Source of the DNA: Candidatus Gastranaerophilales bacterium
GTDB lineage: Bacteria > Cyanobacteriota > Vampirovibrionia > Gastranaerophilales > Gastranaerophilaceae
Direction of reading: 5' to 3'
Assembly (NCBI GenBank): GCA_944324345.1
Contig: CALUVT010000001.1
Location: 186,001 to 250,000 of the forward strand
Length of the DNA: 64,000 bases
Position numbers and translations under genes: made by a program. Below are positions 16,891-25,865 of the stretch, in pieces. The notes under the pieces were generated by a model. The model was not told the origin of the DNA. It saw only the letters and a list, made by a program, of their open reading frames with translations, and ran no database searches. Numbering within the stretch: the first letter of the stretch is position 1; each line of letters begins with the position of its first letter.

Positions 16891-16912
16891 TAATAATTTT
16901 GTTTTAGAAAAT

Positions 16913-16947
16913 AAAAAAAGCCCTCTATATTTAGAGGGCTTTTTTTT
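16913..16947. terminator. Bidirectional intrinsic terminator
   Basis: AGCCCTCTA (16919-16927) pairs with TAGAGGGCT (16932-16940) around a 4-nt loop, flanked by an A run and a T run. It ends the GGGtGRT operon and, on the other strand, overlaps the stop codon of the His-rich gene. Confidence 0.92.
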
Positions 16948-17263
16948 ATAAGTTTTGAATTGCTCTTTCAAGGGCTTCGGTTTCTGTAATTCCGTTTTCT
17001 GATGCGTATGTTTTTAGTTTATTAATCAATTCTTCATTTAGTCTTCTGTTAAAAGGAATTTTGGGATTTTCGCATTTTCTGCCCGCTCCTTCTCGTTTTC
17101 CGCCCCATTGACCTTTGCCCTGACATCCGCCTCCATGGCAATTGTGACCTTCTTCCTTGTTATGACAGTGGTGCCCTTCTCCGTGTCCATGGCAGTTATG
17201 TTCACCGTGTCCGCAATTGTGTCCTTCATGATTACAATGATGTTCGTGATTACATTCGTGCAT
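16946..17263 (-). CDS. His/Cys-rich metal-binding protein with ribbon-helix-helix-like C-terminus
   Basis: 105 residues in two parts. Residues 1-50 are extremely rich in His, Cys, Gly and Glu (HEGHNCGHGEHNCHGHGEG-type repeats), suited to binding Ni, Cu, Zn or Co. Residues 52-105 hold a basic GKREGAGRK segment, then RLNEELINKLKTYASENGIT and EALERAIQNL, which resembles a CopG/Arc ribbon-helix-helix DNA-binding unit. This could be a metal-responsive repressor or a metal store. It has a consensus promoter and an AGGAGG ribosome site. Confidence 0.72.
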   Translation of the reverse strand: MHECNHEHHCNHEGHNCGHGEHNCHGHGEGHHCHNKEEGHNCHGGGCQGKGQWGGKREGAGRKCENPKIPFNRRLNEELINKLKTYASENGITETEALERAIQNL

Positions 17264-17284
17264 AATTTTAACCTCCTGATTAAA

Positions 17285-17313
17285 ATTATAACTCTATTAC
17301 TTGATTTTGTCAA
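17285..17313 (-). promoter_or_regulatory. Consensus sigma-70 promoter for the His-rich gene
   Basis: On the minus strand TTGACA (17308-17313), exactly 17 nt, then TATAAT (17285-17290). Both hexamers are perfect. The predicted start of transcription is only about 15 nt before the ATG. An ACTTGA/TCAAGT inverted repeat (17299-17304 and 17321-17326) flanks the -35 box and might be an operator. Confidence 0.82.
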
Positions 17314-17376
17314 TACATTTTCAAGTTGTGATATTTTGCGTGCTTTTAAAGAGAACGATGTTGGTTTTATTATGAT

Positions 17377-20337
17377 TTATAGTTTAATATAATTTATTCT
17401 GCAAAATGAGGTTAGAACACCTTTAGCTTTTTGAAGTTCGCTGTATAAGTATCTGTTTTCAGTTGTTCTTATAAGACTTTCGGCTTGTTTATACATTTTT
17501 TCTGCAGCTTGGAGATATTCTAATTGCTGTGGAGATTTGATTAGCCCAATTTCTTGAAAATAACTGCCATAAAGAATATATAATCTTGATAAAAGATCAT
17601 TCATATTATATTTTTTTGCTATAAACATTGCATTCTCGATATTAATCTTAGCAGTTTCAAAATCTGAAAGTGTCATACAGCATTTAGCAATAGTCATTTT
17701 AAATAGTACTGTAAATATGTAGTTATCAATCTTTGGATTTTGAGCAACTTCCAGAGCTTGCTCAGCTATTTCAAGAGCATTTTTAGGACCTTCTGTAACC
17801 AGAGTTGCTTCAGAAATCAAATACCAGGTTAGCAATGCTCCCAGTGCCATTTTTTCTTTTGCGAAATATGCTATTTGGTCGTTATAAATCTCCATTGCTT
17901 GTTTGGCGTTGTCATTATCTTTTAAGAATTTGCCCAACAAAGTTTTTAGAATATTTTTAGTAAAATTATCCCCGTTATTATTTGCAAAAGTCACTACTTG
18001 GAAGAGATCTTCCTGAATACCGTTGTATTTTTTGCGTAGGAAATTATTTATTATATTAATAAAGTTCCAATGAATAATTGTCTCATTGTCCATGATATTT
18101 TCACGATATGATTTCAAAACTTCTTCAAGCATTTGTTCTGAAGACTTATAGTTTCCTTTTACTGTGTTTGCGAGTGCAAGTGCCAATTTACACTTGCAAA
18201 CAAACAATTCATCTTGAATTTGGTTCCTTTCGATAATATCAAACAATATCGTCAAAATTTCAAACGCTCTGTCGTTACCTTGGATTGCAAGAGCATTGGC
18301 AAGAATAAGATACGTTTTAAGCCAAGTTTCGTAAATGAATGGCATTTGCGGGCTTTTTAAATTCTTTTTTTGAGCAAAATAATTGTCTAGTACCGGCATA
18401 ATTTCTGTATCAATCATGTTGATAATCTGCCCACAGTTGCCAATATTTAGAAGAGCATTGAGTTTTGTGCATTTCAATAATGCAATTTCAAGTCTGTTTT
18501 CCGGTTTTGCTTTTTTTAACACTGCATCGACACATTCAACTTCTCCAAAATAATTTCCTGTTTTTCGACAGCAAGAAGACATATAAGCTAAAAGTTCAAT
18601 TTCTTTCGGGCTGTCACCCACGGCTTGTGCATTAGAGATTGCATCTGGGAGATATTCTATTGCTTCTGTAGGATTTGAATTTGCAAGAAGTTTACCTAAA
18701 CGCTCAGAAATGTTGTATCGGATTTTTAAAGTCGCACTTTCATCAAGTTCATTAATCAATGCCATTGACTGTTTTTGGGAAATGGCATACAAATTCAGAT
18801 CGCCTATGTATGCTGCAAGTTTTGTATTTTTTGTCCATATTTCGAGTGCAAGGCGTGGTTGTTTTAAGTTTTGTGCAATTACACCGAGAATTGCATTGGA
18901 ATTTAGAGTAAATCCTGCAAAATATTCAAGGATTTTTTTGTTAATTTTTTCGTAGTTATCGCTGTTTTTAGAAATTGTTAAAACCGTTTCCCATAGTGTA
19001 AGGGAACTGAACTCACAATAAATGTCATTTATGTGGTTTATGTAATCCATTTTTTTTAAATAAATGAGGATATCTCTGAAAGTCGTTTCGTCAATTTCAA
19101 AAATTTCTCTAACGAGGTTCATGTTGATTTTATCACCTATTATGGATGAGCCTATAAGGACGGTATAGGCGATAGGATTAAGTTTTTCAAGAATTTTGAG
19201 CCTATGTTCTAAAAGGCCTTTGAAAGTTGTTGAAACTTCAAACTCTTGACCGCACAATTGACAGTCAAAGCAGAGGCTCAATATGTGGTTGATATAAGAA
19301 GGATTCCCTCCGCTGATTTTATAAATTTCTTCAAGCTCGGCTTTGTTTAGTTGTGGAAATCCATCAAATTTTTTATTTTTTTGCTCAACAAGCATCTTCA
19401 TCTGTTGGAATTCCAGTGGAGAAATTCCGACATCAAGGTAAAAATTTTCTTTTTCATTTTCAGGGAAATAAAAATATCCCTTTGCAGGTTTGGTTTCATT
19501 ATAAATAAGAAGCAGTTTTAGTTTATTCCAAATGTTTTCTTTTTTAATATACCTGCTTATAAATTCGTAAGAAAAACCATCTATAAAATCAAAATTGTCT
19601 ATTACAAATACGAACTTATTAATACCTGTGATTCTGTCAAATATTTTATTTAAAAATTCAAATGTCTTGTTTTTAGCGGCAACTATGTTTTCAAACTTAC
19701 CTTCCTGAACAGGGTAGAGGAAATTTAAAAGGTCAAATATTTCGTTATTGCTGATATTTGGAAATTCATTCTTAAAATATTGTGAAGCATTTTTCTTAAA
19801 ATCAAGATTATTTATGCAAAAGTTTGGCAAATTAAAAATATTCAGCAAAATATCTTGTATTAATCCACCCGGGGTAATTTGTGTAATTGGAGTACATTTG
19901 CCGTACAGCCAGGATATATTTTCATCTTTCAAACTTTGCATTACGGCTTTTAATACAAGACTTTTACCTAAACCTTTTTCTCCACTGAGCGAGAGAATTT
20001 TTTTATTTTTGGAAAGCAATCCCTTTACAAGAATATTTTTTGCACTTTGCTGTGAAACGGATTTTGCATTGTGTTCGAATTTTACTTTCTTATCAGAGGG
20101 GATATCGGTTTGGGCAAAATCGTAACCGCATTTTCTACATTTTGTAGCATTCGGCAGGTTGACACTTTTACAATTTTGACAAAGTTTTAAAATTTCTCTG
20201 CCGCAGTTTTTACACTTTAAATCAAATAATGAATTAACTGTGTTACAGTGTTTGCAAATTAATCCTGTACGAGCCTTACAATAAGGGCATTTTAACGCAT
20301 TGTCAGGAATGCTTTTTTTACATATGGGACATTTCAT
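17377..20337 (-). CDS. Zinc-ribbon / P-loop ATPase / TPR protein (STAND-like)
   Basis: 986 residues. Residues 3-70 hold three paired CxxC zinc ribbons (CPIC/CPYC, CKHC/CKNC, CQNC/CRKC). An AAA/STAND-type ATPase follows: Walker A GEKGLGKS (119-126) and a Walker B-like FVFVIDNFDF. The C-terminal 550 residues are helical repeats of TPR type. The layout matches adenylate-cyclase-associated or MalT-like signalling ATPases without the output domain, so it probably senses or scaffolds. It starts 4 bp after the sigma-factor gene upstream, suggesting one operon. Role unknown. Confidence 0.82.
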   Translation of the reverse strand: MKCPICKKSIPDNALKCPYCKARTGLICKHCNTVNSLFDLKCKNCGREILKLCQNCKSVNLPNATKCRKCGYDFAQTDIPSDKKVKFEHNAKSVSQQSAKNILVKGLLSKNKKILSLSGEKGLGKSLVLKAVMQSLKDENISWLYGKCTPITQITPGGLIQDILLNIFNLPNFCINNLDFKKNASQYFKNEFPNISNNEIFDLLNFLYPVQEGKFENIVAAKNKTFEFLNKIFDRITGINKFVFVIDNFDFIDGFSYEFISRYIKKENIWNKLKLLLIYNETKPAKGYFYFPENEKENFYLDVGISPLEFQQMKMLVEQKNKKFDGFPQLNKAELEEIYKISGGNPSYINHILSLCFDCQLCGQEFEVSTTFKGLLEHRLKILEKLNPIAYTVLIGSSIIGDKINMNLVREIFEIDETTFRDILIYLKKMDYINHINDIYCEFSSLTLWETVLTISKNSDNYEKINKKILEYFAGFTLNSNAILGVIAQNLKQPRLALEIWTKNTKLAAYIGDLNLYAISQKQSMALINELDESATLKIRYNISERLGKLLANSNPTEAIEYLPDAISNAQAVGDSPKEIELLAYMSSCCRKTGNYFGEVECVDAVLKKAKPENRLEIALLKCTKLNALLNIGNCGQIINMIDTEIMPVLDNYFAQKKNLKSPQMPFIYETWLKTYLILANALAIQGNDRAFEILTILFDIIERNQIQDELFVCKCKLALALANTVKGNYKSSEQMLEEVLKSYRENIMDNETIIHWNFINIINNFLRKKYNGIQEDLFQVVTFANNNGDNFTKNILKTLLGKFLKDNDNAKQAMEIYNDQIAYFAKEKMALGALLTWYLISEATLVTEGPKNALEIAEQALEVAQNPKIDNYIFTVLFKMTIAKCCMTLSDFETAKINIENAMFIAKKYNMNDLLSRLYILYGSYFQEIGLIKSPQQLEYLQAAEKMYKQAESLIRTTENRYLYSELQKAKGVLTSFCRINYIKL

Positions 20338-20341
20338 TTTA

Positions 20342-20917
20342 CTAATCCTGGTTGAATGCTTGTTTTACTTTATCCAATAGTCTAAATAATCGTTTAGAAA
20401 CTTCGGATTGAGAAAGGTTTAGCTCGCCTGCAATTTCATTTTGAGTCATACCTTTTTCGTATCTGAGATAGTATAACCTGTAGTAATCTTTTTGCGGATC
20501 TTCTTCATCAATCTTGTTTACAGAATCAACTATTTTTTGCAGGATATCTTTTTTAATTACAATATCTTCGGGTGTTTCTTGAATTTCTACAGGCCCGTAG
20601 CTGATCTGTATCTTTGAGTAATCCGGAACTGTTTCTGTGACGGAAGATTCCAAAGGAACTTCATTAGTAGACATATAACCGCTTCTTGTTCTTCTTAGTC
20701 TGCCTTCACTTTTCAAAACGTTCAAGATAGATGTTGTTACAATTTTTCTTAAATAAGCTTCTAACGTTTCGTTGGAGGTGACAGTATTAACTATCAGAAA
20801 AGAGCGTTTGCAAGTCTCGTTAAAAAAATCATCATACAAGTCTTCGTTATTAACGAATTTTCTATCACTTCTTATGATTTTTTCTATTAAATCTAACTTA
20901 TCCTGAGCTAATTCCAC
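20342..20917 (-). CDS. Sigma-70 family RNA polymerase sigma factor
   Basis: 191 residues. Region 2-like helices include LEAYLRKIVTTSILNVLKSE, and region 4 is clear near the C-terminus: YYRLYYLRYEKGMTQNEIAG then LNLSQSEVSKRLFRLLDKV, a helix-turn-helix for the -35 element. A long acidic linker joins the two, and size and layout are those of ECF-like or short alternative sigma factors. No anti-sigma factor is recognisable, but the neighbour upstream is a membrane-spanning protein and the one downstream a zinc-ribbon ATPase; either could control it. Target promoters are unknown. Confidence 0.82.
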   Translation of the reverse strand: MELAQDKLDLIEKIIRSDRKFVNNEDLYDDFFNETCKRSFLIVNTVTSNETLEAYLRKIVTTSILNVLKSEGRLRRTRSGYMSTNEVPLESSVTETVPDYSKIQISYGPVEIQETPEDIVIKKDILQKIVDSVNKIDEEDPQKDYYRLYYLRYEKGMTQNEIAGELNLSQSEVSKRLFRLLDKVKQAFNQD

Positions 20918-20954
20918 TTCACAGTTTCCTTGTTCTTACCACATTATAGCATAA

Positions 20955-23900
20955 TTAAAAATATATGATAAGATTCAAATTGAAATCAGGCGTGTTTATC
21001 TCATTGCTAGGGGGTTTCACGACATTTAGCGTATCTTTAACAGATTGTAACACAATATTATCTATTTCCGTAGAACCACTGCTGGAAATAATTTTGGCAT
21101 CCTGGACATTACCGTCTTTACTTAGTTTTAAGCCTACCTTAACCTGATTTGAATAAGCATACTCAGTTGCAAGCAACAAGTCTGCCGATAGAGATAATTT
21201 TATACTTTTACCGGCCGTTTTTAGGTAATTTTGGATTTTAGGGCTATAGGAAAGAACATCAGGAACATCCCACACCAGTCTTTTTACATCCAGATAAGAT
21301 TCTGATGAAATAGGTTTTTTGTTAGTTATAGTAGTGTTTTTCAGCTCTTTTACCTGTTGTTTTGTTTTTTGAACTTTTTTCACTTGGTTGGTATCTATAG
21401 ATGGAGCATTTGTTTCCAGAATATTTTCTTCTCCGGATTGTTTATTTTTTGGAATGTTAACAATTTCAGATGATACCGGAACGTTGGATTCAATATCAGA
21501 TGTTGCGTCTGATTTGGGTTTTAAGAGGACAAGAGCTGATGCCCCAGCAAAAATAGTTATTAAAGCTGCTGCCGTAATAAGTGTTTTTTTGTCTGGAGCT
21601 TTTTTCTCTCGTAAAAATGCTGCCCCGGGTACTTGATGCTCGACAGATTGGGGGATTTCTCTTGTAAAGTCGGCTGTGTCTATTTCATCCAATTCTGTGT
21701 CAGAAACCGGATCGGTATCGTTAAATAGAACTCCGAGTTTATCATCTTCTAAATTGGAATCGTCTTTTGTATCATCACTGTTTTCGGCAATGTTCAGTAA
21801 ATCATCAATACTCGTATCTATTGTATCTTGTGAGCTTTCAGGTAATTCTTCAACTGTTTGTTCTTCACTATCTGAAGAATTTAGATCTTCTGTTTGAGAA
21901 GAAGACAAAATAGTATCTGAAGAGTTGATGATTGAATCTATATCCGGAATATCTTCTAATTCTTTTTCATCTTCTGATGCGTTATTAGAGTCAGGGATTT
22001 CAATGTTAGTATTATCTTCCGTATTGGTATTAACGGGTATATCCTCATTGTTATCGGATGTGCTATCGGACTCATTTGAGAAGTCTTCCGGTAATTGATT
22101 TTCTACTTCATTGTTATTAGTTTTTTCTTCCTTTGTTCCGAGTAAATCATCAATTTGTGATAGGAGTTCATCTGACGAAATTTCATCTGCATTTTGATTT
22201 TCGCTTGTTTCAATATCTTCAAGCCCTAATTCATCAATATTTATGCTGTTTAGATTTTCTTCCGACATATTTTCTAGTAGGTTTTTTCCGAAAGTTGAGT
22301 TTCCATCAGCAGGTTGATCTTCGTAAGAATTAGATGTATCTGTTTCAGATGATTGATTATTATTTGTTTCTACAATACTTTGTTCATCTGTATCAGATTC
22401 TTCATTTGTTCCTTCATCGTAAGGAATTTCATCAAGTGTTTCGAGCGGGTTTTCGGAAGTTGTATCTGTAATTGAATCCATTGCAGTGCTTGTAACATCT
22501 ATATCGGAATTTTCAGGTAATTGTATATCATCTTGATCAATTTGAAGATTTTCAAGTTGAATTGCAGAATCGTCAAGTTGCAATGACTCATCGAGATTTA
22601 TGTCAGTATTTGGTATATCAAGATTATTTATGTCTAAATCAGGATTATTTTCGATTTCTCCATTTGCAACAATATCTGTGTTTTCATTAGATGTGTCAAC
22701 ATTTTCATCTGTCAAAGAGGAGTCAAAATCTTCAAGAGAAATTGTTTCTTCCCCAACATTATCCGATTGCTCCGGCAAAGTATTTGCAATATCAATATCA
22801 TCTAGTGAAATTTTATTGTCAATTTCATCGATGTAATCCGGGGTTAGTTGTTCAGCAGGGTTTTCTATACCGTCAAATGATATAATTTCTTCGTTGAAAT
22901 TTTCATTGTTTTCAGATTGAATTTTATCAAATTCGGAGGTGTCAATATCATCAAAAGTAATAGTTTGTGCATCTGTAGCATTATCAGTTAAAATATCTTT
23001 GGTTACATTCAAATCCGGATTGTCTAAACTAATCACATTTTCTTCATTGGTTTCGTCGATGTTGTTAATAGGATTTTCTTCTGTGGAATTTTCATTTTCG
23101 AATGTGTTTTCAAGTTCATTATTCTCTGAAAATTCAAGAGAGGTTTCATCATTCATATCAGTGTTATCTGAATGTACATCATCCAGGTTCAAACCGTCAA
23201 AATCTGAAAGAGTTTCAAATTCAAGGTTATCAAAATTTTCTATGCTGTCGAAGGTTTCGACATTTTCCGTTTGAGAAAGTTCTTCAGGTTCAATTTCAAA
23301 ACTACTGTCATTTTCTTTTTTATCTGTATCAATTTCTTTTTTAATTATTTGCGGATCAGTCATTGCTTTATAAGAAAGAGTTTCAAAGTTTTCATATTCA
23401 ATGAATTTGTCCCTAAGTTCCGCACTTTTTGTAAGTTGTTTAATCAAATATTGTTTTTCATTTTCAGAAATGTCATTATCTGCCATTGCCATGATAATTC
23501 TTTCTGAATTTTCAATATCTTGTTCGGTAGTTCCTGAAGTTGTGTTGCCCTGAAAATCCTTAATATATCTTACTAAATCGGAGATTGGGTTTAATTTTTC
23601 CTTTTCGATAAAGTAATAGTCAGCATTTTGATTATTTTTGTTAATTAATCTCGGTTCAAAAAAGCCCAAAAATTTTACGTAAGAAAAATCCTTTGCAAGG
23701 TTTAGAACAAGATATATATCCGGAACAAGATTTAAATTAAAATGTGATTTTGGGATAAAAATTATATTTTCATCAAAGATTACTCTTACGTCAATATGAA
23801 TGTTAGGGAGCATAATATCAGAAATATCAACTTCTTCAAGAATTTTTTTGATTGAGTGAATATTATATATCCCTGACACATCAATATTTTCAGAAGCTAA

Positions 23901-24044
23901 ATATTTTATGGCTAATTCAGCACCTAATGCATTAATGTATGCTCGATTTTTAACGTTCTTATCAGCAAAAGAATTTGCAGCAGCACTAGCATCCAGTTTA
24001 TCTTGATTGTCAATATAAATTATAGTATCTTGTTGAAAACCCAT
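20955..24044 (-). CDS. Large acidic single-span membrane protein with TonB-like C-terminus
   Basis: 1029 residues from the ATG at 24044, chosen because GAGGAG lies 7 nt before it. Residues 1-200 form a globular domain, possibly distantly like cyanobacterial DUF1822 (weak inference). Residues about 210-790 are a very acidic Asp/Glu/Asn/Ser low-complexity region, likely disordered. A single transmembrane helix follows (about 817-841, LITAAALITIFAGASALVLL). The C-terminus (about 940-1029, with VGLKLSKDGNVQDAKIISSS and DNIVLQSVKDT) is TonB-C-like. It probably spans the inner membrane with the acidic part in the cytoplasm. It precedes the sigma-factor gene by 37 bp. Confidence 0.72.
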   Translation of the reverse strand: MGFQQDTIIYIDNQDKLDASAAANSFADKNVKNRAYINALGAELAIKYLASENIDVSGIYNIHSIKKILEEVDISDIMLPNIHIDVRVIFDENIIFIPKSHFNLNLVPDIYLVLNLAKDFSYVKFLGFFEPRLINKNNQNADYYFIEKEKLNPISDLVRYIKDFQGNTTSGTTEQDIENSERIIMAMADNDISENEKQYLIKQLTKSAELRDKFIEYENFETLSYKAMTDPQIIKKEIDTDKKENDSSFEIEPEELSQTENVETFDSIENFDNLEFETLSDFDGLNLDDVHSDNTDMNDETSLEFSENNELENTFENENSTEENPINNIDETNEENVISLDNPDLNVTKDILTDNATDAQTITFDDIDTSEFDKIQSENNENFNEEIISFDGIENPAEQLTPDYIDEIDNKISLDDIDIANTLPEQSDNVGEETISLEDFDSSLTDENVDTSNENTDIVANGEIENNPDLDINNLDIPNTDINLDESLQLDDSAIQLENLQIDQDDIQLPENSDIDVTSTAMDSITDTTSENPLETLDEIPYDEGTNEESDTDEQSIVETNNNQSSETDTSNSYEDQPADGNSTFGKNLLENMSEENLNSINIDELGLEDIETSENQNADEISSDELLSQIDDLLGTKEEKTNNNEVENQLPEDFSNESDSTSDNNEDIPVNTNTEDNTNIEIPDSNNASEDEKELEDIPDIDSIINSSDTILSSSQTEDLNSSDSEEQTVEELPESSQDTIDTSIDDLLNIAENSDDTKDDSNLEDDKLGVLFNDTDPVSDTELDEIDTADFTREIPQSVEHQVPGAAFLREKKAPDKKTLITAAALITIFAGASALVLLKPKSDATSDIESNVPVSSEIVNIPKNKQSGEENILETNAPSIDTNQVKKVQKTKQQVKELKNTTITNKKPISSESYLDVKRLVWDVPDVLSYSPKIQNYLKTAGKSIKLSLSADLLLATEYAYSNQVKVGLKLSKDGNVQDAKIISSSGSTEIDNIVLQSVKDTLNVVKPPSNEINTPDFNLNLIIYF

Positions 24045-24217
24045 CAATATTTCTCCTCTTCTATCTAATAAGATGACACTTAAAAAAAAAATATTCCAAT
24101 TTTTATGTAAACTTTTGTAACAAATATTGAAAAAAGAAATTATTTTAGTCAAAATAAATATATCAGTCGTTTTAAATAAGGCATAAGTAAAAAGTGTGTT
24201 TTAAAAGGAGGTTTCTC

Positions 24218-24619
24218 ATGATAAGTGCTGTTTCAGGTGTAAGTTTTAAAGGTGAAGGTGCCGTAAGTGGTGCAGATTTAATCAATGCTCCCGGCAAATT
24301 TTCTTCAGCTCCCGCATCTTTGGATGCTCCCGCAGATTCTTTTGAAAGTAAAGGTAAAGAGAAAAAAGGCCATGCAGGCACAGTAATGGGTTCAATTGTA
24401 GGGCTGTTGGCTCTGGCTTATGTAGCTCTAGGTTTGGCTGTTGGTAAGGGTAAACTTAAAAAAGTTGAAGCTCCTGAAGGCATGATGCAAAAAGTTCAAA
24501 ACTTCTTCCACAAAATTGGAGAAAGTGCTGAAGGTTTGTGGAACAAAGTTTTTAAGAAAAAACCTGAAGTTCCTTCTGAAATAGAAATCCCAACTGATAT
24601 AGCAGAGGCTATAGTCTAG
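24218..24619 (+). CDS. Small membrane protein with N-terminal VSFKG motif
   Basis: 133 residues from the ATG at 24218, which has AAAAGGAGG in front. The N-terminus is MISAVSGVSFKGEGAVSG, carrying the same [IV][SN]F[TKN]G motif as two other small proteins in this window. An Ala/Ser/Pro-rich stretch follows, then one hydrophobic segment (about 53-75, MGSIVGLLALAYVALGLAVG), and a Lys/Glu-rich tail. No family is recognised. It diverges from the acidic membrane protein and ends at a terminator. Confidence 0.75.
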   Translation: MISAVSGVSFKGEGAVSGADLINAPGKFSSAPASLDAPADSFESKGKEKKGHAGTVMGSIVGLLALAYVALGLAVGKGKLKKVEAPEGMMQKVQNFFHKIGESAEGLWNKVFKKKPEVPSEIEIPTDIAEAIV

Positions 24620-24642
24620 TTGCAAAGATGTATAAATTAGAA

Positions 24643-24668
24643 AAATCCGCGAAAGCGGATTTTTTTTT
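24643..24668 (+). terminator. Intrinsic terminator
   Basis: AAATCCGC (24643-24650), a GAAA tetraloop and GCGGATTT (24655-24662) followed by a run of T. It ends the small membrane protein gene; hemW converges from the other side. Confidence 0.92.
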
Positions 24669-24679
24669 GTTAAAAATTT

Positions 24680-25768
24680 TTACTCTAAAAATTCCGCAAG
24701 GATAAAATTACTGACAAGAATCCCTTCGTTTGTAAGTGTAAAACCTGCATTAGTTTCTTTTAGATACTCATAAGAAAGGTATTTATTCAAGGTTTTTGAG
24801 TACTTTTTACAAAAATCAATATTAAATTTTTTGTTTATTTTTTCGACATTTATTCCTTCAGATTTTCTAAATCCCAGAAAAATTTCTTCCTCCAATTGTT
24901 CTTGTGTTGTCACTTTGTGGGTGTTTTTATGTGAGTATGGATTTTTTATGTATTCTTTTATGTTTGATGTGTTGTAATACCTTACACCATTTTCATATCC
25001 GTGGGCTCCAACTCCAAAGCCATAGTAATCATTGTTATTCCAGTAGTTTAGATTGTGTTTGGATTCGAAATCTGGAATTGCAAAGTTACTTATTTCGTAA
25101 TGTTTAAAACCGTTGTATGTTAATATTTCAATCGCTTTTAAATACATTTCGGCTTGAACTTCATCATCGGGAAGATTTTGAGGTTTGTTTTTGTAAAAGA
25201 AGCTTCCTTGTTCGATTTTTAATCCGTATAATGAAATGTGTTGAATATTTAAGTCGACAGCTTGTTTTAGATCTTGCTCAAATAATTCAATTGTTTGTTC
25301 CGGTAAACCGTAAATAAAATCAAGACTTATGTTTTTAAAACCTGATTTTTTCGCTATTTTTACCGCATTTTTAATGTCATTTGAATTATGTCTTCTCCCG
25401 ATCTGTTGTAAAATTTTGTCATTGAAAGTTTGGCAACCAAAACTCAACCTATTTACGCCAATTTCTTTCAATTTTTCCAGATACTCAAATGTGATGTTTT
25501 CGGGGTTAAGTTCTGCTGTTATTTCCGTGGAATCAGATAAATTAAAAAGTTTAATAATTTCTGAAAACTCCTCAGAAGTCAGCAATGAAGGTGTTCCGCC
25601 TCCAAAATAAAGTGTGTTCAGTTTTTCGTGTTTGTAAGAATTCTTGATTCCCTCCATTAGTGCAGAAAGGTAATCTTTTTTAAAATTTAAGTTACAAAAT
25701 GATATAAATGAACAGTATTTACATTTGGATTTACAAAAAGGTATGTGTATGTAAACGTTTTTTGTCAT
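24680..25768 (-). CDS. hemW: HemW-like radical SAM protein
   Basis: 362 residues. The radical SAM cluster motif is HIPFCKSKCKYCSF (C-x3-C-x2-C) with an extra Cys-context typical of the HemW/HemN group, and GGGTPSLL follows. Later motifs NRLSFGCQTF, GLPEQTIELF and YEISNFAIP are family-typical, and the C-terminal HemN domain is present. HemW is a heme chaperone rather than a coproporphyrinogen oxidase; the length (under 400 residues) supports HemW. It is a single gene, minus strand. Confidence 0.9.
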   Translation of the reverse strand: MTKNVYIHIPFCKSKCKYCSFISFCNLNFKKDYLSALMEGIKNSYKHEKLNTLYFGGGTPSLLTSEEFSEIIKLFNLSDSTEITAELNPENITFEYLEKLKEIGVNRLSFGCQTFNDKILQQIGRRHNSNDIKNAVKIAKKSGFKNISLDFIYGLPEQTIELFEQDLKQAVDLNIQHISLYGLKIEQGSFFYKNKPQNLPDDEVQAEMYLKAIEILTYNGFKHYEISNFAIPDFESKHNLNYWNNNDYYGFGVGAHGYENGVRYYNTSNIKEYIKNPYSHKNTHKVTTQEQLEEEIFLGFRKSEGINVEKINKKFNIDFCKKYSKTLNKYLSYEYLKETNAGFTLTNEGILVSNFILAEFLE

Positions 25769-25865
25769 AAGTTTATATTATTATAAATAATATTTGATTT
25801 ACAGTTGCAAAATTAGATAAAAATGGTTTATAATGGTTATTATACCAAACATAAAGGGAGTAATT

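Noticed and set aside
22133-22333. Several plus-strand open frames across 20.9-23.5 kb
   Set aside because: They are antisense to the acidic low-complexity coding region, whose Asp/Glu/Asn/Ser codons create open complementary frames.
24045-24152. N-terminal extension of the acidic membrane protein to 24152
   Set aside because: No ribosome site for the upstream start; GAGGAG directly precedes the ATG at 24044.
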